Part shown: in pieces, positions 13,401-27,100 of the stretch
Layout of the letters: each line of letters starts with the position of its first letter
Position numbering within the stretch: the first letter of the stretch is position 1
Assembly: GCF_029227915.1 (NCBI RefSeq)
Contig: NC_079878.1
Span: 6,262,001-6,326,000, forward strand
DNA from: Hydractinia symbiolongicarpus
Taxonomy: Eukaryota; Cnidaria; Hydrozoa; Anthoathecata; Hydractiniidae
Length of the DNA stretch: 64,000 nucleotides
Direction of reading: 5' to 3'
The notes under the pieces: generated by a model
What the model was told of the DNA's origin: nothing
Seen by the model: the letters and a program-made list of their open reading frames with translations, nothing else
The model's database searches: none
Made by a program: the position numbers and the translations under genes

Positions 13401-16400
13401 TTTGGGGAAACAGGATGGCCTCTCGAGAATACTGGAAAATACTCAAGTTAATAATCTCTACTTTATTGAACTTAATAATGGTAATTTTTAGTCATTTTCC
13501 AATATAGTCCATAAAAAAAGCATTTCACGTCATGTTTGATTTATTGTGTTAAGAGATTTTTTAGTTGCACACTTTGATTGTTCAACTATTCAGTTTGATG
13601 TGCCTTATATTTGCTAGATATCATCAAGCACTGTATTTGTAAACAAAAACAAGCGGTGAAGTAGATATATAAAGAGAATTTAGACAAATTTTGTGGGATT
13701 TTAATAAGTCACTGTTTAGCTTGTTGCATACACAGTTTTACACTGTCAATTATACATGCACAAGATGTTTAGCATGGTAGGAAAACATTGAATCTCTTAA
13801 GAGAGTAGTAGGAAAACAAAACGTACATAAAATATAATGTAAAATAGTGGTAACAAATATACATATTTTAGCTGCTGCGCAGTTTGTTGTTCCCTGCAAG
13901 CAGCTACCATATTTGCGCACTTTTAACAACATGTTATCAGAAAATAGTGAGATTGACTGTGATAATGCATTTTGAATAAGCACTGCTCATTATTAATGTT
14001 ACAATACTTTGGTTCTACTGCGAATAAAAAATTATCTGGAGGTTGTTTATTGGTGTAAACTTCAACTACAATATTGTATACCTACCATAGCATGAATGCC
14101 TTTCCTGACAGATAGTTTATTGCTGAATGGAGTGGTAGTTTAATGCTGAATGGAGTGGTTATGAAATTTACGTTGAAAAAAGTTTTTCTCAGTCTTCGTG
14201 TTATTGAACTGTTCACAGTTTTTTGGAAATTTTTGCTAGAACAAGGTCAAAGATCTAGAAAACTCCTAGAACTTCATATTTAAAATTGAGTGGCCAACTT
14301 GCGGCTGTTAGGAATTAGAAAACACACTTTAAGGTCTTGGTAGGGGTAATTGTAAACAAAATTTCCTCACTTTATTCTTCTCCAAAAACATCAAGACCAG
14401 TTGCCCAAGCATCCTAAAAATAATTTCTTGTTCATCTCAGTGTACCACTGCACTGGATAACGTAACCAGATTTTGGTTTATGCAATATAAAAAATGTAAT
14501 CTGCTTATTCATTTTTTGAATTTTTTACATGAGTGCTTAATCAAGTGGGGCACTTAAAGACGTTTCCAAACATTTAGCTAAAGAAAGACAGAAAGTTTGT
14601 TTTTAATTTTTTACCATATATACAAAAATTTTCCAATAACAGCCAAATGTATAGTAGTCTATTAAGGATAATTTTTTATTTTTACTTAAAAGGTATTTGA
14701 GCTTCAAGTATCTATGTGAATCTTTATGCTGGGGGGTTCTTAAAAGATGTGTGCTGATTTGGATCATTATGATACCTAAAAACAGAGAAAATACACCTAA
14801 AAAGTTACAGGAATATTACTGTGGAAAATTTATCATTTCTTGAACATGATAGTTTAGTAGTCGACGTTTCGGGAGATCCTTCTCCCACCATCGGTCAAAG
14901 TAAAATGATGTTGAGCATGCATTTATATAATTGCAGAGGATCGAAATTCATAAAAATTAACCAATCAGAAACGAGCTTATAATTACAGTTACTTACGGTA
15001 ATTAACATTTTCGAACCTAGATGTAGGTTACTACTTCTTCTGTAGGGCTGTTAATCAAATCTTAGGAAGTTGATACGAGATGCTGTTTATGTGTTTTTTA
15101 CGTGCTGCACTGTTGATGGTTTCTTTAATCTTCCTGAAATGATAAACTTTCCACAGTAATAGGAATACTGAACAGACAAACCGAAATAATATCTTCAATA
15201 ATTACAGGGATATATTGGAATTTTTATTGAATTTTCAATGGCCACCCTATAAAATAATAAAATAAAATTAGCCGCATATGCATGTGTGCTAAGATATGAT
15301 TTTTATATTTAGCTATGTAATACTTTTGTTAACAACAATAACGAGATTGTCATTTGTGGCTATGCTGTGATGAGACGCTTATCAGACTTCTGTAAAACCC
15401 ACAATGCACAAGGGAGTACTGGCCAAGTTTTGGAAAACAGTTTCGGTGATTATAGAAAGTTGGTTAAAACTGGCAAAAAGGGTGATGTATTCAATTTGGT
15501 ATAATATTTTTTTGATTTTGTTTATATTGTTGTACAACTAACCATCCTAGTCTTTCTGTTCTAAAACTTCTCGACTACTAGACTAGTTACCTAAGATTTC
15601 TTCAAGGATATCAAAATTTAGTTTCTCTAAATCGAAAGCTTGGACGCAAAGAATGTATTAGAGCAAATTCCTTAAATTCAAATCCATCGATTAACACAAA
15701 ATAATTTCCCAGAGCAAACCCTGACTTTAAATCAACTAATGAGAACCAAGCCAGCGTGATCACGTCCTACTCTCTTAAATAATATGAGAATAACTTATAT
15801 TTGTTTGTGTGAGAGAGGCCATTTGTGCTCAAAGCAAAGGATTTTCCGATGATCTTGTGATTAAAAGAACAACAGAAGTAATCAATCAAAAACCATGGTC
15901 AGTATTCTGACCGCAAGAATTAGTTCGCCACCTAGAATAATTTTTCCCATCTAACTATTCTGATTTGCTGGCGATAAGAATAATTATGCTGGGTCTCCTA
16001 AAACCTCTTGGTAAAACGGTGTAGTTATATCTCTAGACTTTAAACCAGGGGCACTACAAAAAAAGACATATATTGTTCACTTTCTACTTTTTATCAAGTT
16101 ACAAAATAAACTTCACATTATAACCTGGACGTAAATATTTTTGGTACCTACTCAAGGTTCATTTCTATGAAACTCCTACCACATATTCAACAAAGGCACA
16201 AAAAAAAAACTATTTTGTATTATTTTTTTATTTTCAAGGGTTTGCTGTTAGTATGTTTATATCAAGGTCATACAAACCTTGTATATCCTGTAGAAGTGCC
16301 TGAAGATGCACCTGAAACATTTAAGTCATTCCTAAACAGGTGAAAATGTTACTTCTAAATTAATATAAATATTGTTTTAAATGATCATTTGGAAATAATT

Positions 16401-19400
16401 GTGTAAACCTTTAAATATAAAAAAAGGTCTCATTATCACTAGCCGTTTATTATTAACATTTTTTTTAGTTGCTTCACAGTTAACGAAGATCTCCGTCCCA
16501 CCATGCAACACCTAAGTAATCACTCTTTTCTTTGTGAAAAAATCATTCTTCAGTATGATGCAAAAAATGGTGAAAAACAAAATCAGAACACGGAAAACTC
16601 TTTTCAGAAACTTGAGAAAGATGAAGTACCATTTTTGTTTCTACCCAATCCTGTAGTACTTGGTAAATCACGGTTGATGAATGAATTTGAAATCATGCAA
16701 TCGTTGGGTAAAGGGGGATTTGGAAGTGTTATAAAAGTAAGCAACATCAGTTTTCCAAGAACAATATTTAAAAACTAAACTTACCTACACATGTACCAAA
16801 GATGGCTGCCTGTCACTGTTTTAAGCTGATTGGTACCTGTAACAATAACAATGTGTGTTTAAGAGATAAGTAGCAAAGTTAGGGTTGATATTAGGCTCTA
16901 TCTACATGCATACTAAGTTTTAAATGTTTAGCAGGAAGAGTTAGAATGGAGATTAAGTGCTATCTGTATTCAATTTACATGTTTAGTAGCAAGAGTTATT
17001 GGTGAAATTATGCCTTGTCTAAATGCATTCTTAGTTTTAAATGTTTGGTGCAGCTACTTTATTGAAATTTTATATATAGATAAAATTACTAAAAAATAAA
17101 AAATAAAATATTGTTTATGTTTTACGCAATTTGAACTTGTCACATAACCGATTTAAGACTTAGGATTTTAGGTTATTTGGTTAAATTCAAACTTATAAAC
17201 TGTGCTAATTGTTGCTGACAGTCTTTTTAAATTTCTAGCATGTCACACATATTTGCAATATCTACAAAAATATTTAACATTGCAATGAGATACTGGGTAT
17301 GTGATTAGAGGGGTCAGTGTTCTAAATTTATATAACTTTTTTTAAGGTTAGAAACAAACTGGATGGAAATCTTTATGCCATAAAGCGCATACCTTTAAAC
17401 CCCAAGTGTCCTCACTTGAATAAAAGAATAACTAGAGAAGTGAAACTTTTGTCAAGATTGAATCATGAAAATGTTGTACGGTAAGGAAATGTTATTTTTA
17501 ACCAGGTGTGTATTATTAAGTAAACTATTTTGGATTAAACGATCTTGCAAAAATATTCAAGGTTTCAGAATAATTTAACATGCTTTTTAAATGGCTACTC
17601 AATATTTCCATTCATTATTTTAAAAAAGATGTTAGACATTGATGTTTTCCCATTTTAGTTAGCAAAAAATACTTTGTTTAATGAAAAAAAATTTTCATCT
17701 TTAATCAAAAATGAATGTGATGTTAAAAGTTTAATTATTCGCTGCATATTGGACAACAAAATATCAAATTGGAAAAACTTTTGCATGCTAGAAACTATGA
17801 TGATGTCACAACATTGTATTGTAGAAATAATAGATGCTGACAAATGACCAAACAAACAAATATTTGATTGTTTGCAGCTGAGGTAACACAAGTACATCAT
17901 TTTTAGATATTTTAACTCTTGGATTGAAGCAGAAGATATAAAATTGTTAGAAACTTCTTCAACTGATACCGAGCTAGACTTTACATCAACAAATCAGCAG
18001 CAAAACAAAAAGAAAGGAATTACAAAAGTTCAGACTGCAAGAAAAAAACGAGATCTTGAAGAGAGTTTAATGGAGGTTAATGGGATTGAAGAGTTTGCTG
18101 TGCCAGAATTTACTAGTGATAATAACGTATCGTGGTGCGAAATAAGCTCTACTGAGAAGTATGTTTGTTTTTTTGTTTATATACTTTGTTTTTATAACAT
18201 TTTGCAGCATTCACCTACTTTTTATGTTTTTACCAGAAAATCATCCTCCAGTTCTTCAGATGATGACAGCTATAGTCCAAAATCAAAAATTAACATCAGG
18301 AGCTCATCTCTTTCCAACCGAACACGCTCAAACAGAGGTGAGTCCTCAGAAGGGATTATATTTCAAATGGATGACTCCATGGTTCAATTTGGTGACATGC
18401 TTGATTCTGAGGTAAACACTTTGGGTTTTTTGTTTGTTTCCATCATTTCCTTTTATTTCTACAATTTATGCATACTCCTTTACTTGTCCCGTTTTAGTTA
18501 TTACTATTATAAGTCTTATTATGATCTTTAACTTGCATGTTGTTGTTGCATTTTCTCCTGTAATGCAAAAAGCTCAAGAGCTTTTTGTTAGGGCATGCAC
18601 AGTATGATAAAATTACCACTGGTTGGATGTTATTTTATGCTCAAAAGCAGCTTGTGGGTTCAGTGACATGTTGAATTCATTCTACTTTCAGTGACATTGT
18701 TTTTCTTGCTAGCAGCAAAAAGTCCAATGATGTTGACTATGTAATTTCGCCAATCGTTGGCAAAAATTGAAAATAACAATGTGAAGTTTAAATATTTCAA
18801 GATGGCAAACAATAAGGACATTGACTGCATGCATGACGAAGGCCAATACTGAGGAAAGATTTGCTTCAGTTTCCAATTGGAAATAAGCCTTATCTAATTA
18901 AATGCACTGATGATGAACACAATGTTCAAAATGCTTTTCATTATTGAGGTCAATTCTTCTAAGAGTATCCCTATTATAGAAATCTGATTCTACACAAAAT
19001 TTGCTTTCCACTGTTTATTCAAATCAATCAGCAACTTGCATTATTTGTAGGAATCCGAAGATGAAATTCGAGTAACTGGTGCACTGAATACTGCTACAAC
19101 AACAACAACAACAACTTCTACCACCACCTCAGAAGAATCTGTTTCATTACAATACTTGTACATTCAAATGGAGTATTGTGAAAGAAGCACTCTTCGAAAT
19201 GTTATTGATGAAGATTTGTACAAAAAGCCAGATTTAGTTGGAAGATATTTTCGTGAGATAATTGAAGGATTAGCACATGTCCATTCACAGGTGCGGCTTA
19301 ATTTCTTTACAAAGATGAGGGGGGAAAATTAAGTAATATGTATGAAATTGATTTATTTTAGGGAATTATTCATCGAGATTTAAAACCATTTAATATCTTT

Positions 19401-22400
19401 ATTGATTCCTGTGATCGAATAAAAATTGGAGATTTTGGTTTGGCAACTTCACATGGAAATGCAAAGCTAGACACTTCTGTTTTTCTCAAAGAAAACGAAC
19501 CAGTTCAATCCACTGATGATCGAATGACTGGTAAAGTTGGTACAGCTCTTTACGTAGCACCAGAACTTTGTCAAGCAAAAAGTAAAATAAAGTTTTCGCA
19601 AAAAGTTGACATGTATAGCTTAGGTGTCATCCTATTCGAAATGTGTTATCGTCCATTGAATACAGGCATGGAGAGAGTGAAACTTCTTGGATCAGTTAGA
19701 AGTGTATGTAGAATTTATATTTAAATATCATTTTAACCTAATGTGTTTTAAATCTCTTCTTTGAACAATTTATTTTATAGGAGAGTGTAGTATTTCCTGA
19801 AGATTTCAACAAGAAGAAATACAAACGAGAACACTATGTCATTTCCTGGTTGTTAAATCACAATCCAGATGAAAGACCTTCTGCAACTGAATTGCTTGAA
19901 AGTGGTTATGTCCCGCCAAAAATTGAAGACAGTCAATTGGACGAACTTCTAAGGCATACGTTAAATCAAACCAATTCAACTCGCTATCAACGACTTATGT
20001 CTACTTTATTTTTGCAACCAGTGACTCCAGTACTTGACCAGATATATGACAGTGATTGCCATGGTAAAAATGAAGATGTGATTATAGAAGCAGGGAAAAT
20101 ACTCCAGCATGTTAAGAATGTTGTGATAAACATATTTTTAAAACATGAAGGGGTTTTCGTTGAAACACCTTTGTTGACTCCGAAGACAAAAATATTTGAT
20201 AACATGAATACTGCTTCATTTATAGATCAAAATGGTTTGCAGTTATGCTTGCCATGTGACTCAAGAGTAAGTTTTGCACGTTACATATCAAGAAACAATA
20301 TTAACAGTTTTAAAAGGTTTTTTTTTGGAAAGCTATTTCGCAACCCTGGTATTATTAGTGCTCATCCATTAGCTCTTTGGGAATGTTCTTTTGATATTGT
20401 AACAAATGGTTTTTCTAGCATGCTGCCAGAATCAGAGCTCATTTTTATAGTGTTCGAGATTATTAAAGAATTTCCAACTTTGTATAATAGGAACTTTTAC
20501 ATCAGACTCAACCATATGAGTATCATTAAAGCTGTTTTTGTCCAGAATAATTTTTCTGAGGAAACACAAAATACAATTTTGGAAATATTGGCTAACACAA
20601 GAAACAAAAAAATTTTGGAAGAAAGATTACAAACGTGTTTCATGGAGCTAAGACTTACAGAGCATGTTATAAACAAGCTGATGTCATTCTTAACCTATGA
20701 TGGAAGCCTCTCAAAAGCTAAAGAAACATTACAACTTTTACGAAAATCTAGAACACCTGTTAGTAATCTAACCAAAGAAGCGTTCTCGGAGTTGGAACGA
20801 GTTGTCAAGTATATCACAAACTTCAGTATTGAAATTCCTGTGTCTATTTGCACATCATTTATTGGGAATGTGAATTATTATTCCGGAATAGTTTTTCAGT
20901 TTGTTGCAGAAAATAATCGCAAAAGAAAACATGGTGGTGTTGATATATTAGCAGTTGGGGGTTGCTATAACAAGTTAGTTGAATCGATGAGTCGATATGC
21001 TGAGTCCTCAGATTTACCAAGTTCTGTAGGTGTTAGTATTGCCGTGGAGAAATTAATCATGTCTGTTGTGGAGGAGAAAAGAAATTATGGTTGTTATCAA
21101 GGTTCAGCAAGTAACAGTGTGATTGTATGCTGTGTAACAAACACACCAAATCTGGACTCGCTTGTTCCAGTCTTGCAAGACCTTTGGTCTGCTAATATAC
21201 ATGCTTCATTGTTTTCTTATGAATCACAACAAGATTACACCATTGAAGAAGTGCAAGAATATTGCATTGATAATGGTATCAATCATATTGTTGTGTTAAA
21301 GGAGTCTGATGTGGAGCATGTGAGAGTATGTACAAGTTTTTTTACTCCAGTTTGTTTATATTTAAGGTTGTTATGTCTTGTGTTTCTGTGTTAACCTAGT
21401 GTTTAAGATAAAGGCCATGTTACACTAACCTCATTGGCCAGTGTTCCGAAAACTTTTCTTACAAAATGTCCTTCAATGTCCAAAATAGGATGTCTTTGCA
21501 CCAGAGTGATATTTCACACAGGAATTTGGGGAAGATAAAAGTGGCATATAAACAACAAAATAGCGTTTTTATTTTTCAGACTAGCCTACTCATGCATCTT
21601 TGTTTTTAATATATTGTGTGATAGTTATTTGAGTGAGTATTGGACTGAAAATACATCTATTTCGGAACAAAAACCAATCTCAAATATATGAACATGGTCA
21701 AAGTCAAATTTGTTATTTCTGTGCAATGTGCTCTTCATTTGTAACGTTTTTTAAATTGTTACTCTTTTTGAATTCTGTTTGGATTTTGCTCCAGGTAAAA
21801 AGTAGAGACAAAGAAAAATTTTCAGAAACACGTGTCCAAAGAAATGAGCTGTGTGATTATCTCAACCACAAACTATCTGTTAAACTTGAAAATACGAAGG
21901 AGATGGAACAATCTTTAACCAAGGTATAAATTCCTTTGATCAAAATAATAAGAGATAATTCTCAAATTTTGATGGCAAGAAAGGATTCATCGTTTTTTAT
22001 TTTAGACTGTACCTCTGTATCAGTCCAACGAGATATCCTTTCTCTTTACATTCGTATCCGTGGATAAAGTTGATGCAAATTCTAAGAAAAAATTTACCAA
22101 GATATTCGATTCCAAGTTTCATCATGAACTTCAAAAATGTTTTGGGAGTAACAATGACCTTCAAGTGGTTGCAGTAAGTGTTTTGTTTGGTACTTTCTTT
22201 CCGGTTACATTCATTCATTTATTCATTCATTCACTCATTCATTTATTTGGGCATACCATAAATGCTTGATTGAGCCACCAAGTGTTTACGATGGCATTTT
22301 CACAAGTTATTAAGTTATACATACAAATTGAGAAAAACAATGGTATTTGTAATAGTATTTTTGAATGAGTAAAGATGAATATCAGTTATATCAGCTCTTA

Positions 22401-23042
22401 TGAAAACAAATCCAAAAGAAATAAAATGTTTTTTTGCGTGTGGAAAATCACTGTCGCTTTCCTTTTCTTGTACTTTTTGTTCAAATTGAAGAACAAACAA
22501 ATCAGAAACTTTTTAAATTGAAAATTGTTGTTTAGTTCATTTAGATTCAGTTAACGGAGGTATATATTTTAAAGCACTATATAAAATTTTGCTTTAAAAA
22601 TGTTAGGATGCTGAATGCACACTCACAAGCATACCTTACATGATTTGCAACTGCTTCTGTCATCGTCCAAAAGGTTTTGAAATATATATTTATAAAAAAT
22701 TGGTAATTTTTGGCTGACATGGTTGTTTAACACTATTAAAAAAGCCCTTGGTTATGCCTTTGATTTTCTTTGTTTACAATTTAAACTAGAATTGTGTCTT
22801 ATTTTTTATTTTCCTAGGCTAAATTAGATCGAAGTGTATTAAAGATTGTTGCTGCATATCTTGAGTTAAACGGTTCATATGAGGATTTTGAATCCAGTGT
22901 TCGGGACATTATGGAGATGTACAAAGAACAGGGTTCCTTTATGAAGCGGTTATGTCATACGTTGTATAAAGTATATTCAGAAAGCCATTCTGTAGTTATC
23001 TTATATTCTTATGTGGAAGAAGTTTATAAAGTTTTTACATAA
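7402..23042 (+). CDS. EIF2AK4: eIF2-alpha kinase GCN2 (EIF2AK4), complete, 22 exons
   Basis: Senses uncharged tRNA and stalled ribosomes and phosphorylates eIF2-alpha. Exons: 7402-7488, 7754-7869, 8298-8400, 10534-10716, 10796-10864, 10955-11126, 11261-11412, 11990-12103, 12610-12663, 12774-12923, 15313-15498, 16239-16339, 16469-16736, 17347-17480, 17907-18158, 18237-18411, 19051-19290, 19362-19703, 19781-21325, 21795-21923, 22006-22173, 22818-23042. All phases close, giving about 1654 aa (human 1649). Order: RWD (about 1-130), charged helix, pseudokinase (about 245-500), kinase, HisRS-like (about 1000-1500), C-terminal domain. Kinase features: [10 protein letters not shown] loop, Lys598, HRDLK (Asp858), DFG 876-878, activation-loop Thr908 and Thr913, and an acidic/Ser insert of roughly 190 residues. 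The pseudokinase keeps HRD (396-398) but has CGY for DFG. I chose ATG 7402 (MAYALKEMQ) because the reading frame upstream has no other ATG. Exon 9 has a weak donor and is the least certain. Poly(A) signal AATAAA at 23116. Confidence 0.95.
9084..9195. repeat. (CATC)n microsatellite
   Basis: About 28 uninterrupted ATCC/CATC units in GCN2 intron 3. It gives open Ser-Ile-His-Pro or Met-Asp-Gly-Trp runs in several frames, which are not genes. Confidence 0.97.
12348..12480. repeat. Fold-back inverted repeat
   Basis: Two arms of about 62 bp (12348-12410 and 12418-12480) are near-perfect reverse complements. Both contain GATAGTTTATCCGGATG or its complement; the spacer is only a few bases. It lies in GCN2 intron 8 and could form a long hairpin in the pre-mRNA. 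Confidence 0.9.
14815..15160 (-). mobile_element. 346-bp TIR element with a hammerhead-like motif
   Basis: Ends ATTACTGTGGAAA(A/G)TTTATC are inverted over about 25 bp with one mismatch. AGGAAT flanks both sides (14809-14814, 15161-15166). Inside, on the minus strand (14894 to 14866), is CCGATGG, then a GGGAG/CTCCC stem, then GAAAC. This resembles the hammerhead core CUGAUGA-stem-GAAAC known from Penelope-like elements, with two core changes. It has no coding sequence and lies in GCN2 intron 10. Confidence 0.65.
16860..17055. repeat. Degenerate tandem repeat, about 60-bp unit
   Basis: Three to four diverged units recur, sharing ATGTTTAG(C/T)AG(G/C)AAGAGTTA and TGCATxCTxAGTTTTAAATG-like stretches. 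It lies in GCN2 intron 13. Confidence 0.5.
22204..22252. repeat. (ATTC)n-like microsatellite
   Basis: Imperfect CATT/ATTC tetranucleotide run in GCN2 intron 21. Confidence 0.8.
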
Positions 23043-24180
23043 CAATTTTTCAGATAATATTTATTCTGCATATTTATTCTGCATATTTATTTTAATTTGC
23101 ACTGGTGATTTTTTTAATAAATTTAGCTACGTTCCCCTGCAAAATAAATTAAGACAACTCCAAGATATGGCAAAATAAAAACTCCTCCCCACCACCCTTC
23201 CTCAATTTTGCCCTTACTAAAGAATTATAACATGGCTACTAGCCTCTAATTCCAATTGGGAAGGAGGGAGGAGGGAGGAGAAATTTGCACAATCAAATTT
23301 ATGTGACCATTTTTGTAGGTGAATTGGAAATATAAAAAGTCTATAATCATTCTATTATTATTTCGGTAAATAATTTTTTTACTTATTGTAATTTTTTTTA
23401 GTTTAGTTAAGACTTCATTAATACTATGAGGACTTTTCCAAAATAATTTATTGTAGATACTTATAGATAACAGATTTACCAGAAGAGAAAATTTTTGTAA
23501 ATATATTGATATAGATATATGGAGTTACATTTTCTGATATTTTTTAGGAATAAAATAGTACATTTTGTTGTATCTAGTTTTGTGTAATTTCATCAAATTT
23601 AAAAATTCAAAAAAAAAACGATTAATTCGATTAATTAAAAAGTCAGATAAAGTCTATAATTATTCAAAATGTTCTATGCAGTGACCAACTTGTCTTTAAT
23701 AAAGTTTACTGCACATTTTTTTGACCTAAGAGTTGTTCTGTCAAATCAAAATCCCCCAGTTTTGCCGGTCCTGCCATATTTATAAAGATGCTAGTTGAAG
23801 GTGTTGATGTAATTTTAAAATAACATTACATTTAGAAAAGTTTTCATTTAAAAGAATTGCCTAATCTTACTAACCGACTGTCATCTTTGTGAAAACTAAA
23901 ACTAAAAAAAATTTACACTACAGATTTTTGATAGTTCGATCACTTAGTATATTTATGATTTTTTCTTTAGCTGAAACTTGATTTGTTGTATTTGGTTGTA
24001 AAACGTTATCATACGCAGGATAAACATGAGCATGTGTTGTTATGAAAATTCTAAAATCAGTTGTATGAGTCGTAAACAACTTCATAAGCGGACGACCTAT
24101 TAACTGTAGTTTTACCTATAACAGCCAGCAAGCAATTAAAACTAAAAACATGACATTTTGTTTCACAGTAACACAATATA
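23043..24180. other. Intergenic between GCN2 and the first DAPP1-like gene
   Basis: AT-rich. It includes the GCN2 3' UTR and poly(A) signal (23116-23121). An acceptor-like TTTGTTTCACAG ends at 24168, 12 bases before the next start codon. No coding sequence is recognised. Confidence 0.7.
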
Positions 24181-27100
24181 ATGGTGTGTATCATGAAACA
24201 AGGAGGAAGAAATTACGAACATTGTTATATATCTGAAGTCAGTAATAAAGAGCATGCAAGAACAGTGTCCTCTTTGGAAGATGTGAGGTAAGAGTTGGTA
24301 GTTGTATCTTTGTTTGTCCACCATTTGTTTGTTTTAACCTAGGCAGTGTCTTAATAGCGTAGAGAATCTTAAAGCTTCGTGAAGGCAACTGATTTTTGGA
24401 GATTACTGTTAGTAGCGTGGAAAAATCAACTAATTAAAAACCAGATAAAAACTATAATCTGTCATGTAGCCTGCATTTTCAATTTTTCTTGCAAACTTTG
24501 GTAGCTGGATCATCCACAATAACCCTCACAGTGATTTTTACGTTTATATAATTGATTGCTTGCCCAATCAAAAAGTAGAAGCAAATCAAAATGGTAGGTG
24601 TTTGCTATGATGATGTGAAATGGAAAAAATGAAAGAAAATGAAATTAAGAATTTCTCGTAAATATTATTTTACCTGCTCGAAATTCTACTGTTTTCCTTT
24701 TAACAATTTTTGTCCCGCTGTAGTGTAACCTATATTTATATTTATTATATTTATATTATATTTATATTATGTTATATCGGACGCTTAACTCTTCACACCA
24801 AATATTTATAAAAACCTTTCAAAGCTCTTGTAACAAGCATATATATTTTTTCTTGCATCATGTTTTGTATTTTTTAGTTGGTACCACGGAGACATAACTA
24901 GACATGTTGCTGAAACATTATTACTGGGGAATGGTATAGAAGGAACGTATTTACTTCGTTTAAGTAAAAAACAATCAGGATATGCTGTTTCAGTTAGGTA
25001 AGCTTCCAATTGTAAATTTGATTGGCTGAGATTTGTTTAGTTTTATTTATTTCCTTTATTTGCCCTAGAATCTAAATGCCCAAGGTTGATAGAATACAGG
25101 CTAAAGAATTTTTGGCAAGCTTTGGAAAATTGACATTTCCTTATACTTTAATAAAAATTCTAAGTTTTATTAATATTAAAATAATTTTGTGCAAGAAAAT
25201 TTGATTCTTGTAAGCCAATTTCATGTTTTTACAGGTGTCACGACTCCATCCGCCATTATGTTGTGCAACACGACAAAGTAGCAGATATTTATGTGTTTGG
25301 AATTGCAACGTTCTATTCACTGCAGGAGCTTCTTGATCATTTTGCTTCGATACCTGTTGTTAGCAATGAGACAGGTGTTGATGTTGCTTTTGTGATTAAA
25401 AAGGATGGTTTTTATTTTTGTTTCTAAACTGTAATTTACACATAGCTACAGTTTTATTGTTCCTGCACTTGTTGTGTTGGATGTTTTTGGTTACTGAATC
25501 AGGTTTTCACATGCAGCAATATTTCATCAGATTTTTTTTCTTATTTGTTTGTTTGGCACGTATTAATCATTTTTTTCTGCTTATCAGAAAATCAACAACA
25601 TTACTCACTTTTTAGATGTTCCAGTTGTATTACGTCATCCTTATCATAAGAACGTGAATGAACCTCACTCTTACTCTGATGTTTCGCGACATGGTGAAAT
25701 CGGGAATGATGTCAATTTAGGTTCAGAAAGCACGCCAGACCTTAGTGTATGTTTTGTTGCTTTTGTTCGTTTCGTTTATTACTAACGATTGTTGATTATT
25801 GGGGTGTTTACTGTGGTTGGGTGTACACTGTGGTTGGGTGTACACTGTGGTTGGGTGTACACTGTGGTTGGATGTACACTGTGGTTGGGTGTACACTGGG
25901 ATTGGGTGTACACTGGGGTTGGGTGTTCGCTGTGGTTGGTTGTGAACAGACTGTATTAACAACAGACTGTATCAACAGCGGTTGTTTTAACACAATCGGT
26001 CCTGCTTACTGGAACATTTGTTTTCTACTTACAAATTTTTCTTCTTGAAACAATTAAACCAAAATACAACTGATTTTCAAAACGAATGTAATTTTTTTAT
26101 TTTCAGGTTGCTACGAAGGAAGGTTTTCTTATCAAACGTGGTGGCATACATAAGGTAAGGGTGAAAAATGATATTCTTGTTGATAATTTTAGGAGATGAA
26201 TGTAGAGTTTTTTAAACATTTAAAATCCTTTTTTTTAGAACTGGAAAAAACGTTGGTTTACTATTCAGAAAAATGAGCTCAAATATTTTGATAACAGAAA
26301 GGTTTGCCATATTTTTTATTGTTGTTGTTTGATGCATGTCGTATGTGAAGGTGCACTTTGAACTCGGCTGATAATAACATTTCCCTATAAAATCATGTTC
26401 ATGTTTATCTGTGCAAGAATTTTCAAAATTCAAATCATTAGATTTAAAATCCTATTCATTATTCGTATTCTGTTTTATTTTTATGCTCATGTTTATTAGC
26501 CTTTCACAGTTTTCAAAAGTTAAATTTTTTTTTCTTAAATTATGCTTGTGAGGACTTAAGTGTTTATCATTAGCAGATCAACTAATTCTCTTTCATTCTA
26601 TATCTAGATACGAACTTGAAAATAAAAATGTCATGTTACATTGTAGATGTCCATTGTGAGGTGCAATAACAACTGATTTTCATTTTAGTCCTTAAAGCCA
26701 ATCAAGTCACTTGATTTGAAAGAAGCCATTGAAGTCGCTGAAGATTATTGTGATAATAGAAAAAATTGTTTTCGGTGAGTCTCCCTCAATGTCGCTACAA
26801 CAGCTGTCATCAAATGTTCTGTCACTGTATTCTTGTGAAGTTTTAAAAAATATGATTGGCAGGCTTGGTCTGGTGTTTCCAGATTAATCGAAGCGAAGTT
26901 TAAATTTATGGGTGTCAGTTATGATCTTGGATGAAAATATTAAAACCCTTTTTTTATTTTTTCACATATGGAACAAAGGGCCAAACAGCGGGCAGGTTGT
27001 AGTCCTAACCTTCGCACACGCCTTTTTAGGCTAAGCGGACAGCATTTAAAATTCTTTGGTCGCATACTCTAGCACATATGCACAACAAAATAGCCCACGT

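Noticed and set aside
25723-26048. Periodic 17-residue open frames, or a CRISPR-like array
   Set aside because: A 17-bp minisatellite with no spacers, in an intron of an animal gene.
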